From contig NZ_CP011339.1 in the NCBI RefSeq assembly GCF_001264245.1, forward strand, positions 2,604,001 to 2,668,000: DNA of 64,000 nt, written 5' to 3'. A program made the translations under genes and the position numbers. This document shows positions 27,611 through 35,361 of this stretch, piece after piece (position 1 is the stretch's first letter; every line of letters starts with the position of its first letter). Source of the DNA: Microcystis panniformis FACHB-1757. Its GTDB lineage: Bacteria > Cyanobacteriota > Cyanobacteriia > Cyanobacteriales > Microcystaceae. The notes beneath the pieces were generated by a model. The model did no database searches, was not told the origin of the DNA, and saw only the letters and a program-made list of their open reading frames with translations.

Positions 27611-29701
27611 ATGAAACCCTGTTACTGCATTAATCCCGATTGTTCTCAACCGGAGCATCCGAGTAATAATAACTCGAATACTCGTTACTGTCAAAGTTGC
27701 GGCTCTCAATTGTTGTTAAATGGTCAATATAGGGTGAGTCGGTTATTGAGTGATACGACCGGTTTTGGGGTTGTTTATGAGGCTTTTGAGGGTTTTACAG
27801 CCAAAATACTCAAGGTATTACAAGAAAAATGGAACAATGAACCGAAAGCAGTGGAATTATTTAAACGGGAATATGACGTTTTATTAGAGTTGAGTCGTCA
27901 AAATGTCACCGGTGTTCCTCGCGCAGATGCCTATTTTCAATATTCCACGAGGGAAGGGAAAATATTACACTGTTTAGTTATGGAAAAAGTGGAGGGGATT
28001 AATTTAGAACAGTGGCTAAAGCAGTATGATATTTTAAGTCAAAAACGAGCCTTAAAATGGCTGAGAGAAATTACTTTAATTCTCGATAAAATTCATCAAC
28101 AGAATTGGCTGCATCGAGATATTAAACCTCCTAATATCATGTTGCGTAATAGTGGCGAGTTGGTGTTAATTGATTTTGGCACAGCAAGGGAAGAAACCCA
28201 AACCTATCATCAAAAGGTCAAAGGTCAACAAGTAACAGGTATTACCTCAGCCGGATATACACCCAATGAACAACAACATAGCCAAGCGGTGATTCAATCA
28301 GATTTTTATGCTTTAGGACGAACTTTTGTGCATTTATTAACCGGAAAACATCCTTTAGAAATTTATGATGCGGTTAATGATGTTTTAGCTTGGCGAGAAG
28401 AAACGGAAAATATTCACCCGTTATTGTTGGATTTTATTGACGAGTTAATGGGAAGATTGCCAAAGAATAGACCAGCTAATACTAGGGTTATTTTACAACG
28501 TTTAGATCAGATTGAAAGGCAATTAAAGTTACCTCCTACAACTCCTAATAGACCATCTCCACCACCAAATCCGCCTCCTATTGTAACTCAAAAACAATCG
28601 CCAGTTATTCCTAAGATTAATTCTTCTCCGCCAGTTTCACCTGTAGCTGTACCCCAAAAAACACCAGGACAACCGATTAAAAAGAATAAGCTGAGAAATA
28701 GAATGATAGCTCTTGGTGGAGTTTTGTTATTAGGAGTAGGAATAACGCAAGCTTATGGTTATTTTAAAAGTCAGGAAATAAACTCACCACAAGAAAAAAA
28801 ATTTTCAGAACATAGTTTTCCCGATAAAACCCTCACTGGTCATTCTGACGAGGTTTTTTCAGTAGCATATAGTCCCGATGGCCGCTATTTAGCTAGTGGG
28901 AGTATTGACCAAACTATCAAAATTTGGGAGGTAGCAACCGGAAAAGAATTGCGTACCCTTACTGGTCATTCTGGCGGGGTTTTTTTAGTAGCATATAGTC
29001 CCGATGGCCGCTATTTAGCTAGTGGGAGTATTGACCAAACTATCAAAATTTGGGAGGTAGCAACCGGAAAAGAATTGCGTACCCTTACTGTTTATTCTTA
29101 CCTTTACGGGGCTGATGTAGTATATAGTCCCGATGGCCGCTATTTAGCTAGTCGTAGTGATGACAAAACTATCAAAATTTGGGAGGTAGCGACAGGAAAA
29201 GAATTGCGTACCCTTACCGGTCATTCTGGTCCAGTTTTATCAGTGGTATATAGTCCCGATGGCCGCTATTTAGCTAGTGGGGGTGGGCTTCGTGACAATA
29301 CTATCAAAATTTGGCAGGTAGCAACCGGAAAAGTATTGCGTACCCTTACTGGTCATTCTGACTGGGTTTTGTCAGTGGTATATAGTCCCGATGGCCGCTA
29401 TTTAGCTAGTGGGAGTCGCCAAACTATCAAAATTTGGCAGGTAGCAACCGGAAAAGTATTGCGTACCCTTACTGGTCATTCTGACTGGGTTTGGTCAGTG
29501 GTATATAGTCCCGATGGCCGCTATTTAGCTAGTGGGAGTTACCAAACTATCAAAATTTGGGAGGTAGCAACGGGAAAAGAATTGCGTACCCTTACTGGTC
29601 ATTCTGACTCGGTTAACTCAGTAGTATATAGTCCCGATGGCCGCTATTTAGCTAGTGGGAGTGGTGACAAAACTATCAAAATTTGGCGAGTGGGACAGTA
29701 A
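27611..29701 (+). CDS. Membrane Ser/Thr protein kinase with C-terminal seven-blade WD40 propeller
   Basis: The protein has 696 residues. Residues 1-40 carry a zinc-ribbon (CYCINPDC and CQSCGSQ). The kinase domain runs from about 45 to 300, with glycine loop TTGFGVVYE, Lys in AKILKVL, catalytic loop HRDIKPPNIML and DFGTARE. A Pro-rich linker and a single membrane helix (MIALGGVLLLGVGITQAYGYF, about 370) precede seven WD40 repeats. Each repeat contains YSPDGRYLAS and most contain TIKIW.VATGK. The kinase is therefore cytosolic with a propeller across the membrane or beside it. The WD40 units are almost identical at DNA level, suggesting recent expansion or gene conversion. It is a eukaryotic-type Hanks kinase of the cyanobacterial SPK type; targets are unknown. 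Confidence 0.95.
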   Translation: MKPCYCINPDCSQPEHPSNNNSNTRYCQSCGSQLLLNGQYRVSRLLSDTTGFGVVYEAFEGFTAKILKVLQEKWNNEPKAVELFKREYDVLLELSRQNVTGVPRADAYFQYSTREGKILHCLVMEKVEGINLEQWLKQYDILSQKRALKWLREITLILDKIHQQNWLHRDIKPPNIMLRNSGELVLIDFGTAREETQTYHQKVKGQQVTGITSAGYTPNEQQHSQAVIQSDFYALGRTFVHLLTGKHPLEIYDAVNDVLAWREETENIHPLLLDFIDELMGRLPKNRPANTRVILQRLDQIERQLKLPPTTPNRPSPPPNPPPIVTQKQSPVIPKINSSPPVSPVAVPQKTPGQPIKKNKLRNRMIALGGVLLLGVGITQAYGYFKSQEINSPQEKKFSEHSFPDKTLTGHSDEVFSVAYSPDGRYLASGSIDQTIKIWEVATGKELRTLTGHSGGVFLVAYSPDGRYLASGSIDQTIKIWEVATGKELRTLTVYSYLYGADVVYSPDGRYLASRSDDKTIKIWEVATGKELRTLTGHSGPVLSVVYSPDGRYLASGGGLRDNTIKIWQVATGKVLRTLTGHSDWVLSVVYSPDGRYLASGSRQTIKIWQVATGKVLRTLTGHSDWVWSVVYSPDGRYLASGSYQTIKIWEVATGKELRTLTGHSDSVNSVVYSPDGRYLASGSGDKTIKIWRVGQ

Positions 29702-29855
29702 ACTTGTGTTGGGGGTGACAGCAATAACTTTTGTCTATCGAAAATGAGCGACACTTGCGGGAAACCCAACTGCACCGATGTCTTTAAAAATATTGGGTTT
29801 TGGCTCAAATTATTGAATCGAGCAGTTTTCTCCTAAATAGGGTATGCGGCAAAAA

Positions 29856-30215
29856 GTAGGGGCGAAGCATTCGGATAGAAAATCTGGCGTTGTCATATCA
29901 GAATAGGAAAGATGCTCCGGTGCTGATTCGGAGCATCTTTCAATTTGACAACGCCGATTGTAGGGCTAATTCATGAATTAGCCCTACGCCGATTTTAGGG
30001 CTAATTCCACTGCTAAATCGAGCGACTCTTGTTCCCCACTTAAGCCCAACTATCGGCACTATTCGTTCATTAAACACTAATTGTCAAGATGCAGGGTAAT
30101 CTTTCCTATCAAAGTAATTTCCGTTCCGGTGCTGATTGGGAGCATCTTTCAATTTGACAACGCCGAAAATCTACAGTTTCACCGATAGGTTATTGTCCGA
30201 ATGCTTCGCCCCTAC
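29856..30215. mobile_element. 360-bp MITE-like element with perfect 20-bp terminal inverted repeats
   Basis: The left end GTAGGGGCGAAGCATTCGGA is repeated in perfect inverted form at the right end (finishing at 30215). Inside, two near-identical segments (CGGTGCTGATT then GGAGCATCTTTCAATTTGAC) lie at about 29917 and 30125. A 28-bp palindrome is nested at 29960-29987. It is non-coding. Just outside on the left is TAGGGTATGCGGCAAAAA, an end of another repeat family, so elements are nested here. The stretch 29702-29855 holds only repeat sequence. Confidence 0.8.
29960..29987. repeat. Perfect 28-bp palindrome nested in the MITE
   Basis: The arms are GTAGGGCTAATTCA and its exact complement, with no spacer. 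A homologous palindrome with arms GTAGGGTTGATTCA lies at 51378-51405 within a different MITE family. Both would form a 14-bp-stem hairpin in RNA. Confidence 0.85.
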
Positions 30216-30386
30216 AGGACGTGGGCCGATGAAGACGCAAGATTTTGAATGACGATTCTCTCACAATCTTGCATCTGTTTTGCAAGAAAAGCCACAAAAT
30301 TTCTACGTTGCTTACATCTCACATTTATTCAGCAAACCCTATATAATGTGTATATTAACAATCTACTATACACAACTAGGAATAGG

Positions 30387-30581
30387 ATGATGACTAACAT
30401 TATCATTGATGACCAACTCATGGCTGATGCTCTTAAAGCTACTGGTTTAAAGACTAAACAAGAAGTTGTTGAATTGGGTCTTAAGACTTTGATTCGGCTC
30501 AAACAACAGGAGAAAATTAAAGCCTTTAAAGGTAAGCTTAAATGGGAAGGAAACCTTGAGGAAATGAGGCACAATCAATGA
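30387..30581 (+). CDS. vapB: Orphan VapB-type antitoxin (RHH)
   Basis: This 64-residue protein (start ATG 30387, preceded by AGGAATAGG as ribosome-binding site) has the strand-helix-helix pattern NIIIDDQLMADALKATGLKT then KQEVVELGLKTLIRLKQQ of VapB antitoxins. The C-terminal toxin-binding tail contains KAFKGKLKWEGNLEEMR. Its TGA overlaps an ATG (ATGA, 30578-30581), where vapC should begin. That frame gives only MILTMSLKNVGF and a stop, because a dispersed repeat starts within a few codons. The toxin has therefore been lost and the antitoxin is orphaned. Confidence 0.8.
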   Translation: MMTNIIIDDQLMADALKATGLKTKQEVVELGLKTLIRLKQQEKIKAFKGKLKWEGNLEEMRHNQ

Positions 30582-30694
30582 TTCTTACGATGTCGTTAAA
30601 GAATGTTGGGTTTTAGCTCAAATTTTTGAATCGAGCAGTTTTCTCCTAAGCATTAAAGCGCTCAACCCAACCGACAAGCTAGAGGGGATCGTAT

Positions 30695-31093
30695 CTACAT
30701 CAACAAACTATAATCTACATGAAAGAAATGTCCTAATAATTTCGCCTGTTCTTGGGTAATTGACCCTTTTCCTTCAATTAAACTAGAGGCAATTTTGTCA
30801 GAGCCAAGGATTCTGGCTATGTCTTTCTTATTAACGCCTTGCTGTTCCATCAAAAACAATAACATAGAATGAGGTGTGGTTGATTCTTGTAGATAAAAGC
30901 TTTTTTCAAAATTCCCAATTAAAAAAATTAGAAGCTCATAAAGTTCATCTTCTTCGGGAGTTCGCTGCTGACTGTGCATTAATTCTTCCACAATAGCCAA
31001 AGCTTTTTCATTTTCTGCCTCTGTTTTAATAACTTTAGGTAAATGGCGAGCTAGTAATTCTTTGTATTTTTCTGGATTAAAAGTAAGGGTCAT
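30695..31093 (-). CDS. HigA-type helix-turn-helix antitoxin
   Basis: From the ATG at 31093 the protein has 132 residues. Its C-terminal XRE/HigA-type HTH contains MEQQGVNKKDIARILGSDK and QAKLLGHFFHVDYSLLM. The N-terminal part is helical and acidic, with ELMHSQQRTPEEDELYELL, a pattern common in HigA-like antitoxins of the RelE/HigB-toxin partners. No toxin gene is adjacent. It follows the 70-residue gene at 31114 by 20 bp and is likely co-transcribed. A TTG three codons earlier is a less likely start. Confidence 0.75.
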   Translation of the reverse strand: MTLTFNPEKYKELLARHLPKVIKTEAENEKALAIVEELMHSQQRTPEEDELYELLIFLIGNFEKSFYLQESTTPHSMLLFLMEQQGVNKKDIARILGSDKIASSLIEGKGSITQEQAKLLGHFFHVDYSLLM

Positions 31094-31113
31094 CGGTGTC
31101 AAGGAGATACATT

Positions 31114-31326
31114 TCAGGATTCGGATGCTTCCTCGGCTAAAGGTTTTAGAGACTGGCGGTACTCTTGACCAAACTGCATTGCCTCTTCGTAAGCCGGATC
31201 GTCAGCAAAAGTGCCGACAATTTTTTCCCACCAGGGAGTTTCGCTGACAGTAGGTAGCAAACGCTTAAGCAGTGCTACTTCAGCTTCTAAAGTTGCTAGT
31301 CTTATCTCTAGATCAGTGCTTAACAT
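31114..31326 (-). CDS. Small antitoxin-like protein with WWEKI motif
   Basis: In this 70-residue protein the first half is a heptad-patterned helix (LEIRLATLEAEVALLKRLL). WWEKIVGTFADDPAYEEAMQ and then GQEYRQSLKP follow. This composition is typical of small cyanobacterial proteins that sit immediately before PIN-domain toxins and are regarded as their antitoxins. Here the following gene encodes a HigA-like protein instead, so the cognate toxin is missing. GGGAGGATAT upstream is a good ribosome-binding site. A 27-codon frame (31320-31403) overlaps its start and is not convincing as a gene. Confidence 0.65.
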   Translation of the reverse strand: MLSTDLEIRLATLEAEVALLKRLLPTVSETPWWEKIVGTFADDPAYEEAMQFGQEYRQSLKPLAEEASES

Positions 31327-31500
31327 GGTTGATATATCCTCCCATTCTGCTCTTGCTCAAAGGTTAGCTCTAAAACAAAATTTGTTTCAACGCCAGAAGC
31401 CATAGGATGAACTGATGAAACGTTTTCCATCGGTAATTCAGTTGCTTGTCATCGTCAGTTATTGACACTCCCGTCCGCTACTTTATAGTTAGTTCCTATA

Positions 31501-32198
31501 TTAACTGGTTAAACCGTGTTTTAGGGCAAAACGTACCAATTCCGTGCGACTATTAGTACCAGTCTTGCTAAATAAGCGACTGACGTATTTTTCTACGTTT
31601 CTGACGCTGGTTTCTAGACGACTGGCAATTTCTTTATTCATCAATCCCTCCGCTACTAAATCTAAAACGCTTTGTTCCCGGGGGTAAGGTCAATTTTAAT
31701 CGGGGGGGGAGTAGTAGTAAAAGTGTTCTGTTGTCCCACCTGCTGTTTTAATTCCCGGATATCTCGGGCAATTTCTTCTAATCTAGCGTTTTCGCTGGTG
31801 GCTTGCAAGGATTGACGACGGCGCTCGATTAAAGACTTGATTAATGCTTCTAATTCTTCGGGATCGAAAGGTTTGGATAGATAAGCATCACAACCGGCAT
31901 TATAACCCTGAATGCGATCGCTCGTCATCCCCCTAGCAGTGAGAAAAACCACGGGAATTGTCTGAAAACGAGCATCTTCGCGCAATTTCTTGAGAAACTG
32001 ATAGCCATCCACCTGCGGCATCATAATATCGGAGATGACTAATTCCGGAATTTCTTGATTGAGTAAATCCCAGGCTTCGTTAGCATTACTAGCAGTTCTT
32101 ACCTCGAATTCATCCCCGTACTGTAGATATGCTTGCACAGATTCACGAACCCCCGGTTCGTCATCCACTAACAAAACTTTCGCAGGTGTGTCCATCAA
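31501..32198 (-). CDS. NarL/FixJ-type response regulator, split by a single-base frameshift
   Basis: The REC domain is complete (VLLVDDEPGVRESVQAYL, phosphoacceptor Asp in LVISDIMMPQVDGY, TARGMTSDR, KPFDPEELEALI), then a coiled linker. At the G-run 31680-31684 the frame breaks. In the next frame the LuxR HTH is perfectly readable (LTPREQSVLDLVAEGLMNKE, IASRLETSVRNVEKYVSRLF) to a TAA at 31501. One extra C in ACCCCCGGG would fuse them into a protein of about 232 residues. Either a real null mutation or a homopolymer consensus error; see the matching cases at 42242 and 53766. A cognate kinase is not nearby. Confidence 0.85.
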
Positions 32199-32463
32199 TT
32201 TCTCGCAGCGATCGAATATTGTCCGAATCCTATCTTATCAGCTATCAGGAGCCGGTCGTCAGTAGTCAGGAGATAGGAGTCAGTAGTCAGGAGATAGGAG
32301 TCAGGAGATTCCCACACCCCACACCCGACACCCGACACCCCACACCCCACTCCCCAGATCATCCTCAAGATAGTGACGGTGAGTTAAACTAGCAGATAGA
32401 ACTAAAAAGTTACAAAAATCACACAATGATTTTACAATCCTTTCACCATTCTTAACAAATCCC
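32199..32463. repeat. GTCAGGAGATAG and CACCCCACACC repeats
   Basis: Four GGAGTCAGGAGATAG-type units (about 32254-32308) are followed by a CACACCCGACACC array (about 32312-32350), the same building blocks as at 35.2-35.35 kb and 41.46-41.5 kb. No gene is seen. Confidence 0.8.
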
Positions 32464-34620
32464 GTGACCATTCTCTGCTGGCTTGATCGCATTAGTGCTT
32501 CTGATCGCCCCCTGGTGGGGGAAAAAGCTTTTATTGCCAGTGAATTACATCAGCGAGGATACCCAATTATCAGGGGATTTGCCATTTTTAACCGCATTTT
32601 TGCGGAATTTTTGGAAACTATCGACCATGGTGACTCGTTTCTGACGGATTTTCCCCAATCTTCCCTCTATTTAGACGTAGATAACGCCAAAGCTCTGCAA
32701 TTAGTTGCGCGCGAGAGTCGGCGCGCCGTTTTACAAGCGCAAATTCCTCCTCTCTGGTTAGAAGAACTAGAGGCGGCCGTGGCACAATTATCCATGGATA
32801 CCCTAGTATGGCGCTTTTCCCTACCAGCTAATCTGGCTCGGCGAACGCTCGGTTTATTTTCCGCCCCAATCAGTGGAATTAAAGCAGATAATCTAGAAAA
32901 TGCCCTAAAACAAGCTTGGGCGGAGTTATTCACCGCCAGAAGTCTATTTTATTGGCGAAAAATGGGAATTGGTTTAGAAAACATTCAATTATCTTTACTG
33001 GTACAAGCGTTATTACCGGCCAATTGTGCGGGAAATGTGTTGATTAATGAGGATAACTGGGAAATTCAGGCGGTTTGGGGATTAGGACACAGTTTAGTTA
33101 ATGGAGAAGTGGCACCGGATACCTATATTATCGATCGCTCTGGTCAATTACGCAGTCGGCAATTAGGCAATAAATCCCGCGCTTATTATCTCAATAGTGA
33201 CAGTAATCTGCTCGCGCCACAATTATTAGCACCCAGTTTACAGGAAAGCTACTGTTTAGATAATTTCGCCCTCGATCGCCTTTGTCAACTGGTTCAATCT
33301 CTACTGGCGGAAAAACCCAGCTTAACCAGCATAGAATGGCTGATGATGCTAGATGGTCAAATTTATATTCTCAACTGTCACAGTCAGGAAATCACCCCCA
33401 CTACCTCCCATTATCCCTTAAGAGGATTAGGGGCATCCCCAGGGTTGGCATCGGGAGTGGCAAAAGTGATCAGCAATTTCGACTCCCCAGAGGCAAATTT
33501 TCAGGATTGCATTTTGGTTACTACTAATTTACCTCCGAAAAAACTGCCCCATTTACGCCAAATTCGAGCAATGATCACGGAACAGGGGGGATTAACTAGC
33601 CATGGAGCCATCTTAGCCCGGGAATTAGCCATTCCAGCCGTTGTCGGGGTGAAAAATGCCACGGAAATTATCCGCTCAGGCGAGATAATTTTAGTAGATG
33701 GTACGAGGGGAATTATTTCTCTAGCATCTCAGGAACAGATTTCCTTACCCCCTCCACTCCCCAGAGAAACCGACGGGACGGCAATTGCTACCCGTTTGAT
33801 GGTTAATCTCAGTCAAACTGAAAGTATTGCCAGAATCCAAGAACTGCCTATTGATGGGATCGGTTTATTGCGCTCAGAATGGATGATTTTAGACTTACTT
33901 TCTCAGCGTAATCTAGAAGAATGGTTAACGCCAGAGCATCAAGAAGCATTGATCGAGAGATTAAGTGATTTAATCGCACAATTTGCCCTTAGTATCCAAC
34001 CTAAGCCTTTATTTTACCGTTCTTTTGATGCTCAACATTCGGCTCAAGACAGTCGGGGAACCCATGGTTATATATTAGATCCGACTCTATTCGATCTGGA
34101 ATTGCAAGCTTTACGACGGGTACAAACCACCAGCGCCACCAATATTAATTTACTGCTTCCCTTTGTCCGCGGGGTTGAGGAATTTATTTTTTGCCGGCAA
34201 CGGGTACAATCGGCTTTACTCACTCAAGTCCCTTCTTTCCAATTGGGGATAATGGTGGAAGTACCGGGGGTAATCTTTCAATTGAGGGATTATGTGCAAG
34301 CAGGGGTACAGTTAATCGCTATTGGTACTAATGATTTAACTCAATTACTTTTAGGTAGCGATCGAGAACATTTCTCAGAATATTTTAATGCCCGTCATCC
34401 CGCAGTCAGGGCAGCTTTAAAACAAATTATCACTCAAGCAAAAGTTTTACAGATTCCCTGTTCCGTTTGCGGCATGGCTATCGTCCAGTATCCTGAAATT
34501 ATCGATGATCTGATTGCTTGGGGCGTGACTTCTCTTTCGGTGGATACAGAAGCAGTTTTAGCCACTAGAGAGGCAATTGTTCGCGCCGAAAGAAGATTTT
34601 TATTGGAAAATAGCAGATAA
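32464..34620 (+). CDS. PEP-synthase-like enzyme (PEP/pyruvate-utilising family)
   Basis: This 718-residue protein has a divergent N-terminal ATP-grasp-like PPDK_N domain (LVGEKAFIASELHQRGYPII; ILNCHSQEITP at its end), a phosphohistidine swivelling domain (TEQGGLTSHGAILARELAIP, catalytic His in SHG) and a TIM-barrel PEP domain (GIGLLRSEWM, MVEVPGVIFQL, AIGTNDLTQLLLG, catalytic Cys in SVCGMA). The order is that of PEP synthase, but it is about 80 residues shorter and the ATP-grasp part is degenerate. It may therefore be a specialised dikinase or phosphotransferase. The start codon is GTG. A second PEP-family protein lies 0.7 kb downstream on the opposite strand. Confidence 0.82.
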   Translation: MTILCWLDRISASDRPLVGEKAFIASELHQRGYPIIRGFAIFNRIFAEFLETIDHGDSFLTDFPQSSLYLDVDNAKALQLVARESRRAVLQAQIPPLWLEELEAAVAQLSMDTLVWRFSLPANLARRTLGLFSAPISGIKADNLENALKQAWAELFTARSLFYWRKMGIGLENIQLSLLVQALLPANCAGNVLINEDNWEIQAVWGLGHSLVNGEVAPDTYIIDRSGQLRSRQLGNKSRAYYLNSDSNLLAPQLLAPSLQESYCLDNFALDRLCQLVQSLLAEKPSLTSIEWLMMLDGQIYILNCHSQEITPTTSHYPLRGLGASPGLASGVAKVISNFDSPEANFQDCILVTTNLPPKKLPHLRQIRAMITEQGGLTSHGAILARELAIPAVVGVKNATEIIRSGEIILVDGTRGIISLASQEQISLPPPLPRETDGTAIATRLMVNLSQTESIARIQELPIDGIGLLRSEWMILDLLSQRNLEEWLTPEHQEALIERLSDLIAQFALSIQPKPLFYRSFDAQHSAQDSRGTHGYILDPTLFDLELQALRRVQTTSATNINLLLPFVRGVEEFIFCRQRVQSALLTQVPSFQLGIMVEVPGVIFQLRDYVQAGVQLIAIGTNDLTQLLLGSDREHFSEYFNARHPAVRAALKQIITQAKVLQIPCSVCGMAIVQYPEIIDDLIAWGVTSLSVDTEAVLATREAIVRAERRFLLENSR

Positions 34621-34860
34621 CCTCGGCAAAAGGAGCGTTAGGGGTTGGCTGTTGGGGAAGATGTTAGGTAGGGTTTGCGGCAAAAAGTTTGTTGGTGGGG
34701 TTAGGAGTCGGTAGCTGGTCGTCGGGAGATAGGGATTTAGGGGTTTAGGGAAATTTCAGCCAAATGCTCCACTTCCCCACTTCCCCACTTCCCCACTTCC
34801 CCACTTCCCCACCACCTCACTACCCCATTTCCCCACTTCCCCACTCCCCACTTCATAAGC
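34621..34860. repeat. MITE-4-type end and (CACTTCCC)n array
   Basis: TAGGGTTTGCGGCAAAAAG (34671) is a repeat-family end, followed by GTCGGTAGCTGGTCGTCGGG and about ten CACTTCCC octamers (34768-34852). No coding sequence is seen. Confidence 0.85.
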
Positions 34861-35361
34861 CATACTTTGTGCTTTTTGTCAAAAAAACTTTTTTTTTGCA
34901 ATAAAACTACACAAAAAAAAGATCATCGTTGTGGGTGAAATTGACTCATTTACCTGTCTTAATTGGGATTACCTTCTAGGTGTGGCAAGGGTTTCAACCG
35001 TTGCTGCCCAAAAAAGCATAAAATACCCCATTATGAAATTCTATCAAATCGCTGTAACCGGCATAACATCGTTGTTAAATAAAAATCTTTCTCAATTAAT
35101 TCTTAAGAATTTGTAAATATTGCGAAATGTTAATTTAAATATTCTCAAGTTATTGGAGTCAATAAATAATTTTTGCTTATCTTTGTCGGAAAATAGAACT
35201 TCTGCAAAAATCCAACATCTACCATTGGGTTAGGAGTCTCCGAGTCAGGAGTCAGGAGTCACAAGTCAGGAGTCAGGAGATTATTTTATTTATTCTCCCC
35301 ACACCCCACACCCTACACCCTACACCCTACACCCCACACCCCACACCCTGTCCCCTAATGC
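34861..35361. other. AT-rich intergenic region followed by repeats
   Basis: Bases 34861-35210 are strongly AT-rich and unlike the surrounding repeats. An open frame of 61 codons starting with GTG (34931) has no ribosome-binding site and no recognisable protein character, so I do not call it. The part 35226-35350 consists of GAGTCAGGAGTC and CACCCTACACC repeats. A promoter or small RNA in the AT-rich part is possible but not shown. Confidence 0.4.

Noticed and set aside
34931..35116. 61-codon GTG-started frame in the AT-rich gap
   Set aside because: It has no ribosome-binding site, no membrane or domain pattern and no repeat of known genes. It is probably chance.
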